This document shows positions 51,341 through 60,283 of a stretch of 64,000 nucleotides of DNA, piece by piece (position 1 is the stretch's first letter; the number at the start of each line of letters is the position of its first letter). Position numbers and translations under genes: made by a program. Under the pieces are notes generated by a model. That model made no database searches and was not told the origin of the DNA. It worked only from the letters and a program-made list of their open reading frames with translations. Source of the stretch: Peribacillus sp. Bi96 (GTDB lineage Bacteria > Bacillota > Bacilli > Bacillales > DSM-1321); contig NZ_CAKKLV010000009.1 of assembly GCF_918698115.1 (NCBI RefSeq), positions 62,001 through 126,000 on the forward strand. The letters run 5' to 3'.

Positions 51341-52723
51341 TCATTTTGCTGCTGGAATCAATCCTTTATGAATGGAGACTTCTTGTATGGACCGGTAGAC
51401 GGTTTCGACCATGATCTTCAGTTCCTTTTCTGACATGGAAAGAATCGGCATCATCGTGATGACTGGACCAAGCTCCCGAATGATCAGGCCATTTTCCCGT
51501 GCGGTTTGGATGATTCCGGAAACGACGTTTTCCTGGAGCGTGAACGTTTCTTTTGTTTGGCGGTCTTTCACGATTTCCACTCCAATCATGAAGCCGCGCT
51601 GGCGGATATCGCCGACTATCGGAAGTTCGTATAGCGCTTGCAGTTTTTCGGATAGATATTTTGATTTTTTCTGGATGTCTTCAATGAGATTGCGGCTTTC
51701 CATTAGCTCGATATTCTTCAGGGCGAGTGCACAAGCTAGCTGATTTCCTGTATAGGTGTGGCCGTGATAAAAGGTTTTATGTTCTTCGAGTTCTCCTAAA
51801 AAGGACTGAAAGATCTGCTCGTTCATGATGGTTGCTGCAAGAGGCATATAGCCGCCAGTGATCCCTTTGCCCATGCACATGATATCAGGGACGACATCTT
51901 CATGTTCGCAGGCAAACATCGTACCGGTGCGACCGAATCCTACGGCCACCTCGTCACAAATTAAAAGGATATCGTACTTCCTGCATAATTGTTCGACCTC
52001 TTTTAAAAAGCCTGGTGGATGGGTTATGATGCCTGCGGCACCTTGAACGATTGGTTCGATGATCATTCCTGCAATTTCCTCTGATTGTTCTTGCAGTAAC
52101 TTCTCCAGTTCCTTCAAACAATGGTTTTTCACTGCTTCTTGATCTCCGTATTCTGTCATGTGATACACATATGGTGAAGGGGCGGAAATCCGTTCGAATA
52201 ATAGGGGCTTAAAGATTCTATGGAATAGATCCATTCCGCCCACACTCACGGCTCCAACCGTATCACCGTGATATGCTTCGTCCAGGGAGACGAATTTGTT
52301 TTTATGCTGATGTTTGACGGGATCGATATTCTGCCAATATTGATAAGCGACTTTAAGGGCGATTTCCACAGCTGCAGACCCCGTGTCAGAGTAGAAGACC
52401 TTCGATAAATGACCAGGTGTGATCTCAGCCAGTTTTTTTGCCAGTAAGATCGATGGTACATTTGCAGATCCCAGCAGGGTCGAGTGCGCGACTTTGTTCA
52501 TTTGTTCAATAAGAGCGCCGTTTAATTCCGGCTCATTATGTCCGTGCACATTCACCCATAATGAAGCATAGCCGTCCAAATATCGTTTGCCATCCACATC
52601 AATCAGGTAGCTGCCTTCGCCGCGCTCGATGATTAACGGTTTACTTTCCCGATACGTTTTCATTTGTGTGAATGGGTGCCATACATATTCCTTATCCCAT
52701 TGTTCTAATTCCTGTCCATTCAT
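51341..52723 (-). CDS. bioA: Adenosylmethionine-8-amino-7-oxononanoate aminotransferase BioA
   Basis: PLP-dependent aminotransferase of 460 aa that makes 7,8-diaminopelargonate. Family marks are YVWHPFTQMKTY at the N-terminus, LLICDEVAVGFGRTG near residue 245 (PLP-binding Asp), and MGKGITGGYMPLAA near 282 (PLP lysine). The LLGSANVPSILLAKKL segment near 95 is the usual active-site entry. The ATG overlaps the bioD stop (ATGA). Last gene of the bioY-bioD-bioA operon. Its substrate KAPA is normally made by BioF, whose gene is broken here. Confidence 0.93.
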   Translation of the reverse strand: MNGQELEQWDKEYVWHPFTQMKTYRESKPLIIERGEGSYLIDVDGKRYLDGYASLWVNVHGHNEPELNGALIEQMNKVAHSTLLGSANVPSILLAKKLAEITPGHLSKVFYSDTGSAAVEIALKVAYQYWQNIDPVKHQHKNKFVSLDEAYHGDTVGAVSVGGMDLFHRIFKPLLFERISAPSPYVYHMTEYGDQEAVKNHCLKELEKLLQEQSEEIAGMIIEPIVQGAAGIITHPPGFLKEVEQLCRKYDILLICDEVAVGFGRTGTMFACEHEDVVPDIMCMGKGITGGYMPLAATIMNEQIFQSFLGELEEHKTFYHGHTYTGNQLACALALKNIELMESRNLIEDIQKKSKYLSEKLQALYELPIVGDIRQRGFMIGVEIVKDRQTKETFTLQENVVSGIIQTARENGLIIRELGPVITMMPILSMSEKELKIMVETVYRSIQEVSIHKGLIPAAK

Positions 52724-53427
52724 GCTTGGAACACCTCTTTCAGTTGTTGGGTATAATCTTGATCACGAAGTAAATCAAGGGTAAGGCTCCTTAAGTCTTT
52801 TCTAACATCGGCAAGTGTTGGAATGCAGGCGAGACCAGTGAGACCTGTCAGCTTTTCTATGGTTGCGATATTATCATTTTGAATCCGATCATCAGGAATA
52901 TAATGGTTATATACAATCGCTTTAACGTATATATCATGAATTTGGGCATAGGAGTGTGTCGTCACGACATGATGGATCGCGCCTAAACCACATGTGGATA
53001 CGAATACGACAGGCATGCTGCAATCCCTAATGAAATCCTTCGTCATATAAAAACTGTCCGATCGTTCAATGAGCGGGACAGCCAATCCACCTGCACCCTC
53101 GACTAATACGATGTCATACATTTCCTCAAGCTCATGGACTCTTTCCACGACTTTCTTTACATCGATCTGACTACCAGTTAATTTAATCGCCAAATGTGGA
53201 GAGGTTTCAGGTTCAAGCATGTAAAACCCTGATCCCTTTACACCTAGTTCCTGCTCGAACCAAGAAATGTCCGGGTATGTTTTCGATTCCTCGATGATTC
53301 CAGTTTGAAACGGCTTGAAAATCGTAACGCTTTTTCCTAATGCTTGAAGTGACAGATAAAGTGCACTCGTGACAATCGTTTTTCCGATATCCGTGCCAGT
53401 TCCGGTTATAAAGTAGGCTTGGCCCAT
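52720..53427 (-). CDS. bioD: Dethiobiotin synthetase BioD
   Basis: ATP-dependent carboxylase of 235 aa that closes the ureido ring of dethiobiotin. The P-loop ITGTGTDIGKT (residues 7-17) and FKPFQTG near 39-45 are clear, and VEGAGGLAVPL lies near 114. I chose the ATG at 53427; the frame runs open 27 codons further to a GTG, but that part lies inside bioY and the family starts at the P-loop strand. AAAGGAGCTG precedes it. Overlaps bioY by 22 nt and bioA by 4 nt. Confidence 0.92.
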   Translation of the reverse strand: MGQAYFITGTGTDIGKTIVTSALYLSLQALGKSVTIFKPFQTGIIEESKTYPDISWFEQELGVKGSGFYMLEPETSPHLAIKLTGSQIDVKKVVERVHELEEMYDIVLVEGAGGLAVPLIERSDSFYMTKDFIRDCSMPVVFVSTCGLGAIHHVVTTHSYAQIHDIYVKAIVYNHYIPDDRIQNDNIATIEKLTGLTGLACIPTLADVRKDLRSLTLDLLRDQDYTQQLKEVFQA

Positions 53428-53990
53428 GGATGATTCAGCTCCTTTATGTTTATATATCTTGCAATGCGTGGACGTACTTGTTGAATGATGACAGCACATA
53501 GAATGCACAGCAGCAAATCACCTGGTGTAGGTAATAAGAAGCCGTAAAGAATCGTTTGGTTGATTGAAAGCGGCGTTTCCACAATCCACTTCATTGCGCC
53601 GTACAGCCAGATGCAGCCGATTAAGTAAACAGTGAGCAATGTGGCAAGATTAGCAAAGAAAATGGAACGAATCGTGGAGAGATTATACCGGTTGATCAGT
53701 CTCCCGTTTACATAGGCCCCCAGTATATATCCTAGTAAATAGCCGAAAGTTGGTTTGAATATATAGCCTAACCCACCGCCCTCAGCAAACACCGGAACTC
53801 CGATGAGTCCAATCAAGACGTAGCATAACTGACTGAGCAAACCAAGACGTGGCCCCAACAATGCGCCGGCTAAATAGACTGCCAGAATTTGCAGCGTGAA
53901 TGGTATGTATGGAATCGGTATTTTAATAAAGGCACCAATTGCGGTTAATGCGGTAAAAAGGGCCACATAAGAAATCGTTCTTGCTTTCAA
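53406..53990 (-). CDS. bioY: Biotin transporter S-component BioY
   Basis: Membrane protein of 194 aa with six hydrophobic helices, the biotin-binding subunit of an ECF transporter. Family marks are IPYIPFTLQILAVYLAGALLGPRLG (first 20: IPYIPFTLQILAVYLAGALL, near residues 26-45) and GGLGYIFKPTFGYLLGY near 72-88. A TTG start at 53990 follows AAAGGAGG with a spacing of about 8; the longer frame to 54032 lacks a site. First gene of the biotin operon, directly after a BirA-type operator, so it is probably repressed when biotin is abundant. The shared ECF ATPases are encoded elsewhere. Confidence 0.88.
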   Translation of the reverse strand: MKARTISYVALFTALTAIGAFIKIPIPYIPFTLQILAVYLAGALLGPRLGLLSQLCYVLIGLIGVPVFAEGGGLGYIFKPTFGYLLGYILGAYVNGRLINRYNLSTIRSIFFANLATLLTVYLIGCIWLYGAMKWIVETPLSINQTILYGFLLPTPGDLLLCILCAVIIQQVRPRIARYINIKELNHPWAKPTL

Positions 53991-54057
53991 GTTTCTAACC
54001 TCCTTTTTTGAAGTTGTAGACAAGATGCCCACTATTAGTTTGCCTGATTCATATTTT

Positions 54058-54091
54058 ATATGTCAACTAATTTGTAGTTTAGTTAACATAT
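54058..54091 (-). promoter_or_regulatory. BirA-type operator of the bioY-bioD-bioA operon
   Basis: Inverted repeat with arms ATATGTCAACTAA and TTAGTTAACATAT, one mismatch between arms. It has the GTTAAC-type half sites of biotin repressor (BirA) boxes and lies about 70 bp before the bioY start. Confidence 0.75.
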
Positions 54092-54185
54092 AAAGTGCAA
54101 TCTTCCTGATGATCAAAAGGACAGACTAGGAAAATATTGAAAATTAACATTGAATAATATTTTGTTTGTATGGTATTATTCATCC

Positions 54186-54219
54186 ATATGTTAACTATAA
54201 AATGAATTGGTTAACATAT
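54186..54219 (+). promoter_or_regulatory. BirA-type operator facing bioF remnant and bioB
   Basis: Perfect inverted repeat ATATGTTAAC / GTTAACATAT separated by 14 bp, matching the usual BirA box in half-site and spacing. It lies about 22 bp before the ATG of the broken gene that precedes bioB. Confidence 0.8.
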
Positions 54220-54241
54220 TAAAGCGTTTGGAGGTTCGCTT

Positions 54242-54711
54242 ATGACGGGAAATCTATTTTTGAATGATGAGCTTACTGCTGAAACATTATCTGTAATCCT
54301 TATTCTGCAGAAAGCTTCAAGCGAGGATGGGGCGGATGTTTACACAAACGGTACGGGGCCCTCATCATGGTGGATGATGCACATGCGAGGCTGCAGTCGA
54401 TATCATTCTAACTGAACCCGAACGCAGAACGCATCTTCAAAACATGAGCCGACGTCTTTTTAACGAATTGTCCGCTCTTGGCTACACAGTATCTGGGGGA
54501 GAATCTCCATTATCTGCGGTGAACCGGAACGGGACATTTTCCTTTCCAAATAATTACATAAGTACGGAATTTACGCATCAGCGATTCGTCCTCCAACAGT
54601 AAAGAATGGAGCTTCTCGAATTCGGCTCACTTTAATGGCGACACATCATGAACAACACATCAATCAGGTGATAGATGTGTTGAAAACAATCCGTTCCAAT
54701 GGATTCAGTTA
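54242..54711 (+). pseudogene. bioF: Decayed bioF (8-amino-7-oxononanoate synthase)
   Basis: Fragments of BioF are spread over three frames. First a start with AGGTTCGCTT before ATG 54242 and 30-odd codons of unclear origin. Then YGALIMVDDAHA (about 54350), the PLP-Asp segment of BioF. Next AVDIILTEPERRTHLQNMS and FNELSALGYTVSGGESPLSAV. Last, in another frame, KYGIYASAIRPPTVKNGASR and LTLMATHHEQHINQVIDVLK up to TAA near 54711. At least two frameshifts and large internal deletions (PLP lysine region missing) mean no active enzyme. Confidence 0.82.
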
Positions 54712-54780
54712 ATAGGGGATTCGTCGCGGCAACAGTTATCGGAAGGCATATACAACACTAAAAGAAAAGAGGAATGGGAT

Positions 54781-55773
54781 TTGGAAACATTAACAAGGGA
54801 TTGGAAGAGGTTAGCGGAAAACGTAATCAAAGGGTATAAAGTGACAGCGGATGAGGCATTATCCATCGTGCAAGCCCCAGATGAAGAAGTTTTGGAAATT
54901 TTGAATGCAGCATACCTCATACGTAAACATCATTATGGAAAAAAGGTCAAATTGAATATGATCATCAATACGAAGTCAGGGTTATGTCCCGAAGATTGCG
55001 GTTATTGCTCGCAGTCCATCGTATCGGAAGCCCCAATCGATAAATATGCATGGCTGACTAAAGAAAAGATTGTCGAGGGAGCACAAGAATCAATTCGTCG
55101 TAAAGCGGGTACGTATTGCATCGTTGCTTCCGGCCGGCGTCCAACCAACAGGGAAATTGATCATGTCATTGAAGCCGTCAAAGAAATCCGCGAAACAACG
55201 GACCTTAAAATCTGTTGCTGTCTAGGCTTCCTGAATGAAGAACATGCCGGCAAACTAGCGGAAGCTGGGGTTCACCGCTACAACCACAACTTGAATACAT
55301 CACAGGAAAACTACAGCAATATTACATCGACACATACATATGAGGACCGGGTAGATACAGTCGAAGCTGTGAAAGATGCTGGAATGTCTCCATGTTCCGG
55401 TGCCATTTTCGGTATGGGGGAATCTGAGGCGGAAACGGTGGAAATCGCTCTATCCTTACGCAGCCTTGATGCGGATTCCATTCCTTGTAATTTTCTCAAT
55501 GCAATTGACGGAACGCCACTTGAGGGAACTTCCGAGCTTACACCTACTAAATGCTTGAAATTGATTTCAATGATGAGATTCGTTAATCCGAGTAAAGAAA
55601 TTCGTCTGGCCGGCGGTCGTGAGGTCAACCTCCGTTCCGTGCAGCCCATGGCACTTTATGCAGCCAATTCGATCTTCGTCGGCGATTATTTAACGACAGC
55701 TGGCCAAGAACCAACGGAGGATTGGGGAATCATCAAAGATTTAGGGTTTGAAATCGAAGAGTGTGCTCTTTAG
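54781..55773 (+). CDS. bioB: Biotin synthase BioB
   Basis: Radical-SAM enzyme of 330 aa that inserts sulfur into dethiobiotin. The cluster motif CPEDCGYC lies near residues 69-76, and YNHNLNTS near 170 binds substrate. It starts with TTG at 54781 after AGAGGAAT. It is read from the plus strand behind the bioF remnant and second BirA box. Its cluster-maturation partners are housekeeping. Terminator at 55801. Confidence 0.95.
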   Translation: METLTRDWKRLAENVIKGYKVTADEALSIVQAPDEEVLEILNAAYLIRKHHYGKKVKLNMIINTKSGLCPEDCGYCSQSIVSEAPIDKYAWLTKEKIVEGAQESIRRKAGTYCIVASGRRPTNREIDHVIEAVKEIRETTDLKICCCLGFLNEEHAGKLAEAGVHRYNHNLNTSQENYSNITSTHTYEDRVDTVEAVKDAGMSPCSGAIFGMGESEAETVEIALSLRSLDADSIPCNFLNAIDGTPLEGTSELTPTKCLKLISMMRFVNPSKEIRLAGGREVNLRSVQPMALYAANSIFVGDYLTTAGQEPTEDWGIIKDLGFEIEECAL

Positions 55774-55800
55774 AGCAGTAAGAAAACATGGCAAAAGAGA

Positions 55801-55836
55801 ACAGGAAGGCTGCTGATCCAGTAGCCTTCCTGTTTT
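55801..55836 (+). terminator. Terminator between bioB and the HTH regulator gene
   Basis: ACAGGAAGGCT pairs with AGCCTTCCTGT around a short loop, followed by TTTT. Confidence 0.8.
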
Positions 55837-56758
55837 AAAATGTCTCGTGAATGATAGAGCCTGTCCGGGAAACATCGTAATCACCTAAAGCATCGATTTC
55901 CGCTCGAAATGGTTCCGAGGATAGGATACTTTTGACGATGTTTATGATGTGCTCGTTTTTCGGCGTTTTTAATAGAACAAGGTCGTAGCGTTCCGTAATT
56001 AATGGAATGAAATCGACTCCGACCATTTTTGCCGCTTTTTCAATTCCAACTCCTACATCCGCACCCCCTGACGAAACAGCTGATGCCACACTTAAATGGT
56101 TGGTTTCTTCGTTTTCATACCCTTTAAGGTTTTTGGATGGAATTTTGTGGATCCTTAGCTGCTCATCAAGAAGGATTCTTGCACCAGAACCTCTTTCCCT
56201 ATTGATGATGGTCAGGTCCTTGTTTAAATCAATCCAGCTGGTGAGATTGAAAGGGTTACCCTTTTTAACATATAAACCCGCTTTTCTTGAAACGAGATTA
56301 AGTAAAATATAGGGGTAGCCGACCAAGATCTTTTTTATATATGGAAGATTATATTCACCTGTATCTCCGTCAAACATGTGTAAACTCACGATGTCCGAAT
56401 CACCATTGTACATGGATATAAGTCCGCTCAAACTTCCTATATTGGACCGTAGTGTTTTATGGCCGGAATCCTTCGTGATATACTGCCCAAGTATATCCAG
56501 CACCATGTCCTGACCGCTGATGACAAGAGTTTGTGTTTCCTTCACTTCGTTCTGATGAGGCTCGGCAACAGGGACCTGGGATGCATGGGATTTCCCGTCA
56601 GTGATATATTTCTCCAGGTCCTTTGCATCCATTCTCATTTGCCTGCCCACTCGGAATACAGGCAGTTCCCCTTTTTTAACAAGGTCATATATCGTCAATT
56701 TAGATACTTTTAAAAGCTGTGCAACTTCTTCGATTGTATAGGATAGCTCCTGCGACAT
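55835..56758 (-). CDS. Excisionase-type HTH regulator with periplasmic-binding-protein-like domain
   Basis: Protein of 307 aa. Residues 1-55 form an excisionase/MerR-like HTH (YTIEEVAQLLKVSKLTIYDL and RVGRQMRMDAKDLEKYI). The rest (about 85-300) is a substrate-binding-protein-like domain (PF12727 type) as in molybdate-linked regulators, including NRERGSGARILLD near residue 195. ATG at 56758 with GGAGGG 7 nt upstream. It is divergent from modA, and a perfect palindrome lies in the shared promoter region, so it is likely a ligand-sensing regulator of modA and of itself. Confidence 0.8.
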   Translation of the reverse strand: MSQELSYTIEEVAQLLKVSKLTIYDLVKKGELPVFRVGRQMRMDAKDLEKYITDGKSHASQVPVAEPHQNEVKETQTLVISGQDMVLDILGQYITKDSGHKTLRSNIGSLSGLISMYNGDSDIVSLHMFDGDTGEYNLPYIKKILVGYPYILLNLVSRKAGLYVKKGNPFNLTSWIDLNKDLTIINRERGSGARILLDEQLRIHKIPSKNLKGYENEETNHLSVASAVSSGGADVGVGIEKAAKMVGVDFIPLITERYDLVLLKTPKNEHIINIVKSILSSEPFRAEIDALGDYDVSRTGSIIHETF

Positions 56759-56861
56759 GTGCATCCCTCCGCCCTTATTGTATCTTAGTGCCCTTTAGAA
56801 AGTAAATTCACAGGGAAAGGGGATTGATGTAAACCCTGAATTTTTGTTTTATACTGTTATA

Positions 56862-56887
56862 TCTAATTATAACTAGTTATAATTAGA
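56862..56887. promoter_or_regulatory. Perfect 26-bp palindrome between the regulator gene and modA
   Basis: TCTAATTATAACT followed by its exact reverse complement. It lies 39 bp before the modA ATG and within the shared promoter region; a further half-site-like TAATTATTTATAA follows. It is the best candidate operator for the divergent HTH protein. Confidence 0.75.
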
Positions 56888-56925
56888 TGTAATTATTTAT
56901 AACAAGATAGGAAGGAAAAGTGACA

Positions 56926-57729
56926 ATGAAAAAAATATATCTAATGATTTTCTCGATTATGCTGCTTGTGATTGTGGGGACTGGGTGTTCAAAAGATGAA
57001 GGGGAAAATACGGAAAAGAAGGCGCAGCAAGACGGCGAGAAAGTGGAATTGACGGTTTCCGCAGCTGCAAGTTTACAAGATGCTTTAAATGATATAAAAG
57101 CGGATTTTGAAAAGGAAAACGCAAATGTGAAAGTTCAATATAACTTTGGCGCTTCGGGAGCTCTTCAGCAGCAAATATCCCAAGGTGCACCTGTTGACCT
57201 GTTTTTCTCAGCTGCAGAAGATACATTTGATAAATTAGTGGATGAAGATCTTATTGAAGAGAAAAACGGGATCGATTTAGTCGGTAATGAACTGGTGCTG
57301 GTGGTGCCAAAAGATTCAGATAAGGAAATGGGTTCGATGGAAGACCTCACAAAGGCTGATAAGATTTCGATCGGTACGCCAGAGTCTGTACCAGCAGGGC
57401 AGTATGCGAAACAAACATTGGAAAACTTGAATCTCTGGAAAGAGGTTGAGGATAGAGTGATATATGCCAAGGATGTCCGGCAAGTGCTTACATATGTAGA
57501 AACGGGAAACGTGGAAGCAGGGCTCGTTTATAAAACGGATGCGATGAACTCATCAAAAGTTGATATCGTTGCAACAGCCAAGGAAGATATACACGATCCC
57601 ATCATTTATCCGGCAGGCATCATTAAAGAAAGTTCTCACCCTAAAGAAGCGAAGCTATTTTACGACTATCTTCAAAGCGAAGATTCTGCCAAGATTTTTG
57701 AAAAATATGGATTTGGAGATTTGGACTAA
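56926..57729 (+). CDS. modA: Molybdate ABC transporter substrate-binding lipoprotein ModA
   Basis: Extracellular binding protein of 267 aa. Lipoprotein signal with Cys near residue 21 (VGTGC). ModA signatures follow: LTVSAAASLQDALNDI near residues 45-60, FGASGALQQQI near 78, GAPVDLFFSA near 91 and KDVRQVLTYVETGNVEAGLVY near 184 (first 20: KDVRQVLTYVETGNVEAGLV). AGGAAGGAAAAG precedes the ATG at 56926. No permease (ModB) or ATPase (ModC) gene follows; a terminator comes 60 bp after its stop. Confidence 0.88.
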   Translation: MKKIYLMIFSIMLLVIVGTGCSKDEGENTEKKAQQDGEKVELTVSAAASLQDALNDIKADFEKENANVKVQYNFGASGALQQQISQGAPVDLFFSAAEDTFDKLVDEDLIEEKNGIDLVGNELVLVVPKDSDKEMGSMEDLTKADKISIGTPESVPAGQYAKQTLENLNLWKEVEDRVIYAKDVRQVLTYVETGNVEAGLVYKTDAMNSSKVDIVATAKEDIHDPIIYPAGIIKESSHPKEAKLFYDYLQSEDSAKIFEKYGFGDLD

Positions 57730-58163
57730 TCCCGCAGTTTTGTTAAACGATCAGCTTCTACCTAAAGATAGATTTCTTTCCATAAAATAAAGGCCACCAA
57801 TTTGGTGGCCTTTATTTTTGTCGCTCAGCATGGGTGAATGAGGGGAATCCTCCAAATTTATGAATTCTCCTTATCTTCTAATGTTTTATAAAGACACTTA
57901 TTCAAGTCAATCTTAACGCAATTTGAAAAAAGGATTAAAAATTAATTAAAAAGCGAAATAAAAAGCAAAATAATGCTAAATTGAAGAAAGAGCATTTCAA
58001 GAATTAGTGGAAACGATTAAAATGCAGGACTTTGGATAAATATAGAGGGAATTGAAATTTTAAACGGAATATTTAGGTTCGTGTAAAGTATGGAGCTAAT
58101 ATTCAAATTCGATAAATACATATGGATATGGATGCATATTCCACTCAAGTAGGAGGGTTTTAA
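57730..58163. other. Intergenic region with modA terminator
   Basis: Contains a strong hairpin (57789-57813) and then about 350 bp without a supported gene. One frame near 57985-58040 (RAFQELVETIKMQDFG) resembles protein but is short and without a start. The right part should hold the promoter for the two-component operon; AGGAGGG precedes its ATG. Confidence 0.4.
57789..57813 (+). terminator. Terminator of modA
   Basis: AAAGGCCACCAA and TTGGTGGCCTTT form a perfect 12-bp stem followed by ATTTTTG. Confidence 0.85.
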
Positions 58164-58862
58164 ATGAAACAGCGTATTTTGGTTGTAGAAGATGAAATCC
58201 AGATAGCAACGATATTAAAAATAGAACTCGAATTTGAGGGGTATGAAGTGCTTGTTGCCCATACCGGCAAGGCGGGGCTGGAAGCCGCATTGCACGAAGA
58301 ATTAGATTTAGTACTTTTGGATGTTATGCTACCTGAGCTGAATGGCATTGAGGTTTTAAGAAGGATACGAAATGAGAACACATTACTGCCAATCATCCTA
58401 TTAACAGCTCGTAATATTACAATGGATAAGGTGGCAGGGCTGGATCAAGGAGCCAATGACTATATAACGAAGCCTTTTGAAATCGAGGAATTATTGGCAA
58501 GAATACGTTCATCCATACGTCAGAATTCAATAACTGCCAATGCTACAAGAGAAGAGGAAACAATCTTATCAATAAAAGATTTATTCATTAATCTCGATAC
58601 GAGAGAGGTTAAGAGGGGGGATTCTTCCATAGCGTTAACCCCAAAGGAATTTGATTTACTCGTTTATTTACTTTCCAATAAAAACAAAATCGTGACGCGA
58701 GAAAATATCCTGATGAATGTATGGGGTTATGAGTATGAAGGGGAGACCAATGTAATTGATGTGTATATCCGTCATTTAAGAAAGAAAACGGAAGAAGGTT
58801 TTTCTGATCCGATCATTATTCAAACGGTTAGAGGAATTGGCTATACAGTAAGGGAGAAATAA
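58164..58862 (+). CDS. OmpR-family response regulator
   Basis: Response regulator of 232 aa: receiver (residues 1-118; acidic pair in VVEDEI, phospho-acceptor Asp in VLLDVMLP near 53, Lys in YITKPFE near 104) and a winged-helix DNA-binding domain (about 130-230; LTPKEFDLLVYL and NVIDVYIRHLRKK). Sequence resembles YkoG/CssR-type regulators, but the pairing alone does not fix orthology. It is followed 3 bp later by the sensor kinase gene. Probably controls the envelope genes downstream. Confidence 0.9.
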   Translation: MKQRILVVEDEIQIATILKIELEFEGYEVLVAHTGKAGLEAALHEELDLVLLDVMLPELNGIEVLRRIRNENTLLPIILLTARNITMDKVAGLDQGANDYITKPFEIEELLARIRSSIRQNSITANATREEETILSIKDLFINLDTREVKRGDSSIALTPKEFDLLVYLLSNKNKIVTRENILMNVWGYEYEGETNVIDVYIRHLRKKTEEGFSDPIIIQTVRGIGYTVREK

Positions 58863-58865
58863 GTA

Positions 58866-60227
58866 ATGAAAATTACAACAAAAATTAACCTGATTACGAC
58901 AGCTTGGATACTCTGTGTGTTGGTTGCAGTCAATGCTGTTGTATTTATTTCTTTCATGAAAATTACTGTAAATATGGAAGAGGATGTATTGGTGCACAAA
59001 GCCCAAAATGTCATTGCCGAAATAAAAATGGATGATGCGCCTCAAGAAATGGAAAAAAAATTAACCACATATTTAACGAATCATTCATTTATAAGAATTA
59101 TACAACCTGACTCGCAAATTAGAAGTGAAGTGTCCAGCGACCATTATTTGCTTACTAAATTTAAAGGAGAATTTTCTAGCGAACAAGAAGCCCATAGAAG
59201 CACAATTAGACAAGCTAGCAAAGAAGAACAAATATTAATCGTTAGGGTTCCCATCCTATCTAAAGGTAAAGTTGTTGGAACTTTAGAAATTGGAGATAGA
59301 TTACTAGGACTGGAATTAGGGAAGGATGTATTACTTTCCATTCTGACATTTTGTACCCTATTAGGGGCAGGGTTATCGCTGCTAGGCGGCAGGTGGTTAT
59401 CAAGTGTAATTATGAGACCTATTTCCAATATGATAAATACGATGGAGGATATTGAACAAAGCGGTATACCCAAAAAAATCATCATTCAACATGAAACAAA
59501 AGATGAACTGCAAAAAATGGCGGTTACTTTCAATCGGATGATGGGCAGATTGGATGTGAATTTGGATAAACAGAAGCAATTCATTTCAGATGCTTCTCAT
59601 GAAATAAAGACACCGCTAACGATTATAAAAAGTTATGCCGATCTCTTGAGAAGACGCCGCATAAAAAGTGAAGAAAAAGCACTTGATGTGATAAATGTCA
59701 TTCATTCAGAGGCAACCCGAATACAGAAAATGACGGAAAGGCTGCTGGAATTAGCCGATACGGAATTGGAAATTACCTTAGATTATAAATCAGTGAATGT
59801 AATAACGTTATGTGAGAACGTATTTAAACAATTCAAAGAGGTTTATGGGCGAGAAATAAACTTTCATTACGAAGAAGATTCCATTACGGTTATAGCAGAT
59901 GAATTGAAGATAAAACAGGTGATCATCATTCTTTTAGATAATGCAATCAAATATAGTACAGACAAAATTGATGTGTATGTAAAGGTTCAGCTATACTCTA
60001 CCGTCATTCGGGTAAAAGACTATGGTATTGGAATACCTGAGCGTGACATAGAAAATATCTTTGAGCGTTTTTATCGTGTGGATAAGGCTAGAAGCCGTGA
60101 GACAGGTGGATCAGGGCTAGGTTTATCGATAGCAAATAATATAATGAAGCAACATAATGGAGAAATTAAAGTGGTTAGTGAAGAAGGAATTGGAACGGAA
60201 GTGGCATTATTCTTACCCAAAAGGTAA
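58866..60227 (+). CDS. Membrane sensor histidine kinase
   Basis: Sensor kinase of 453 aa with two transmembrane helices (about 8-32 and 150-172) around an extracellular domain of about 120 residues. It has a HAMP linker (about 175-230), HisKA with SDASHEIKTPLTIIKSYADL near residue 240, and an ATPase domain with DNAIKYS, DYGIGIP and the G2 segment GGSGLGLSIANN. The signal sensed is not known. Cotranscribed with the regulator; a polysaccharide deacetylase gene follows 56 bp later. Confidence 0.9.
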   Translation: MKITTKINLITTAWILCVLVAVNAVVFISFMKITVNMEEDVLVHKAQNVIAEIKMDDAPQEMEKKLTTYLTNHSFIRIIQPDSQIRSEVSSDHYLLTKFKGEFSSEQEAHRSTIRQASKEEQILIVRVPILSKGKVVGTLEIGDRLLGLELGKDVLLSILTFCTLLGAGLSLLGGRWLSSVIMRPISNMINTMEDIEQSGIPKKIIIQHETKDELQKMAVTFNRMMGRLDVNLDKQKQFISDASHEIKTPLTIIKSYADLLRRRRIKSEEKALDVINVIHSEATRIQKMTERLLELADTELEITLDYKSVNVITLCENVFKQFKEVYGREINFHYEEDSITVIADELKIKQVIIILLDNAIKYSTDKIDVYVKVQLYSTVIRVKDYGIGIPERDIENIFERFYRVDKARSRETGGSGLGLSIANNIMKQHNGEIKVVSEEGIGTEVALFLPKR

Positions 60228-60283
60228 TCCGTTTCTTGTGCATGAAAATTTGCCGTAAAATACAAGATTGAGGTGTTCTGTGA

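Noticed and set aside
58110..58150. Resemblance of TACATATGGATATGGATGCA to the inverted-repeat arm near the peptide genes
   Set aside because: Only the AT-rich TGGATATGG part matches and the CGCACCAAA block is absent, so chance similarity is likely.
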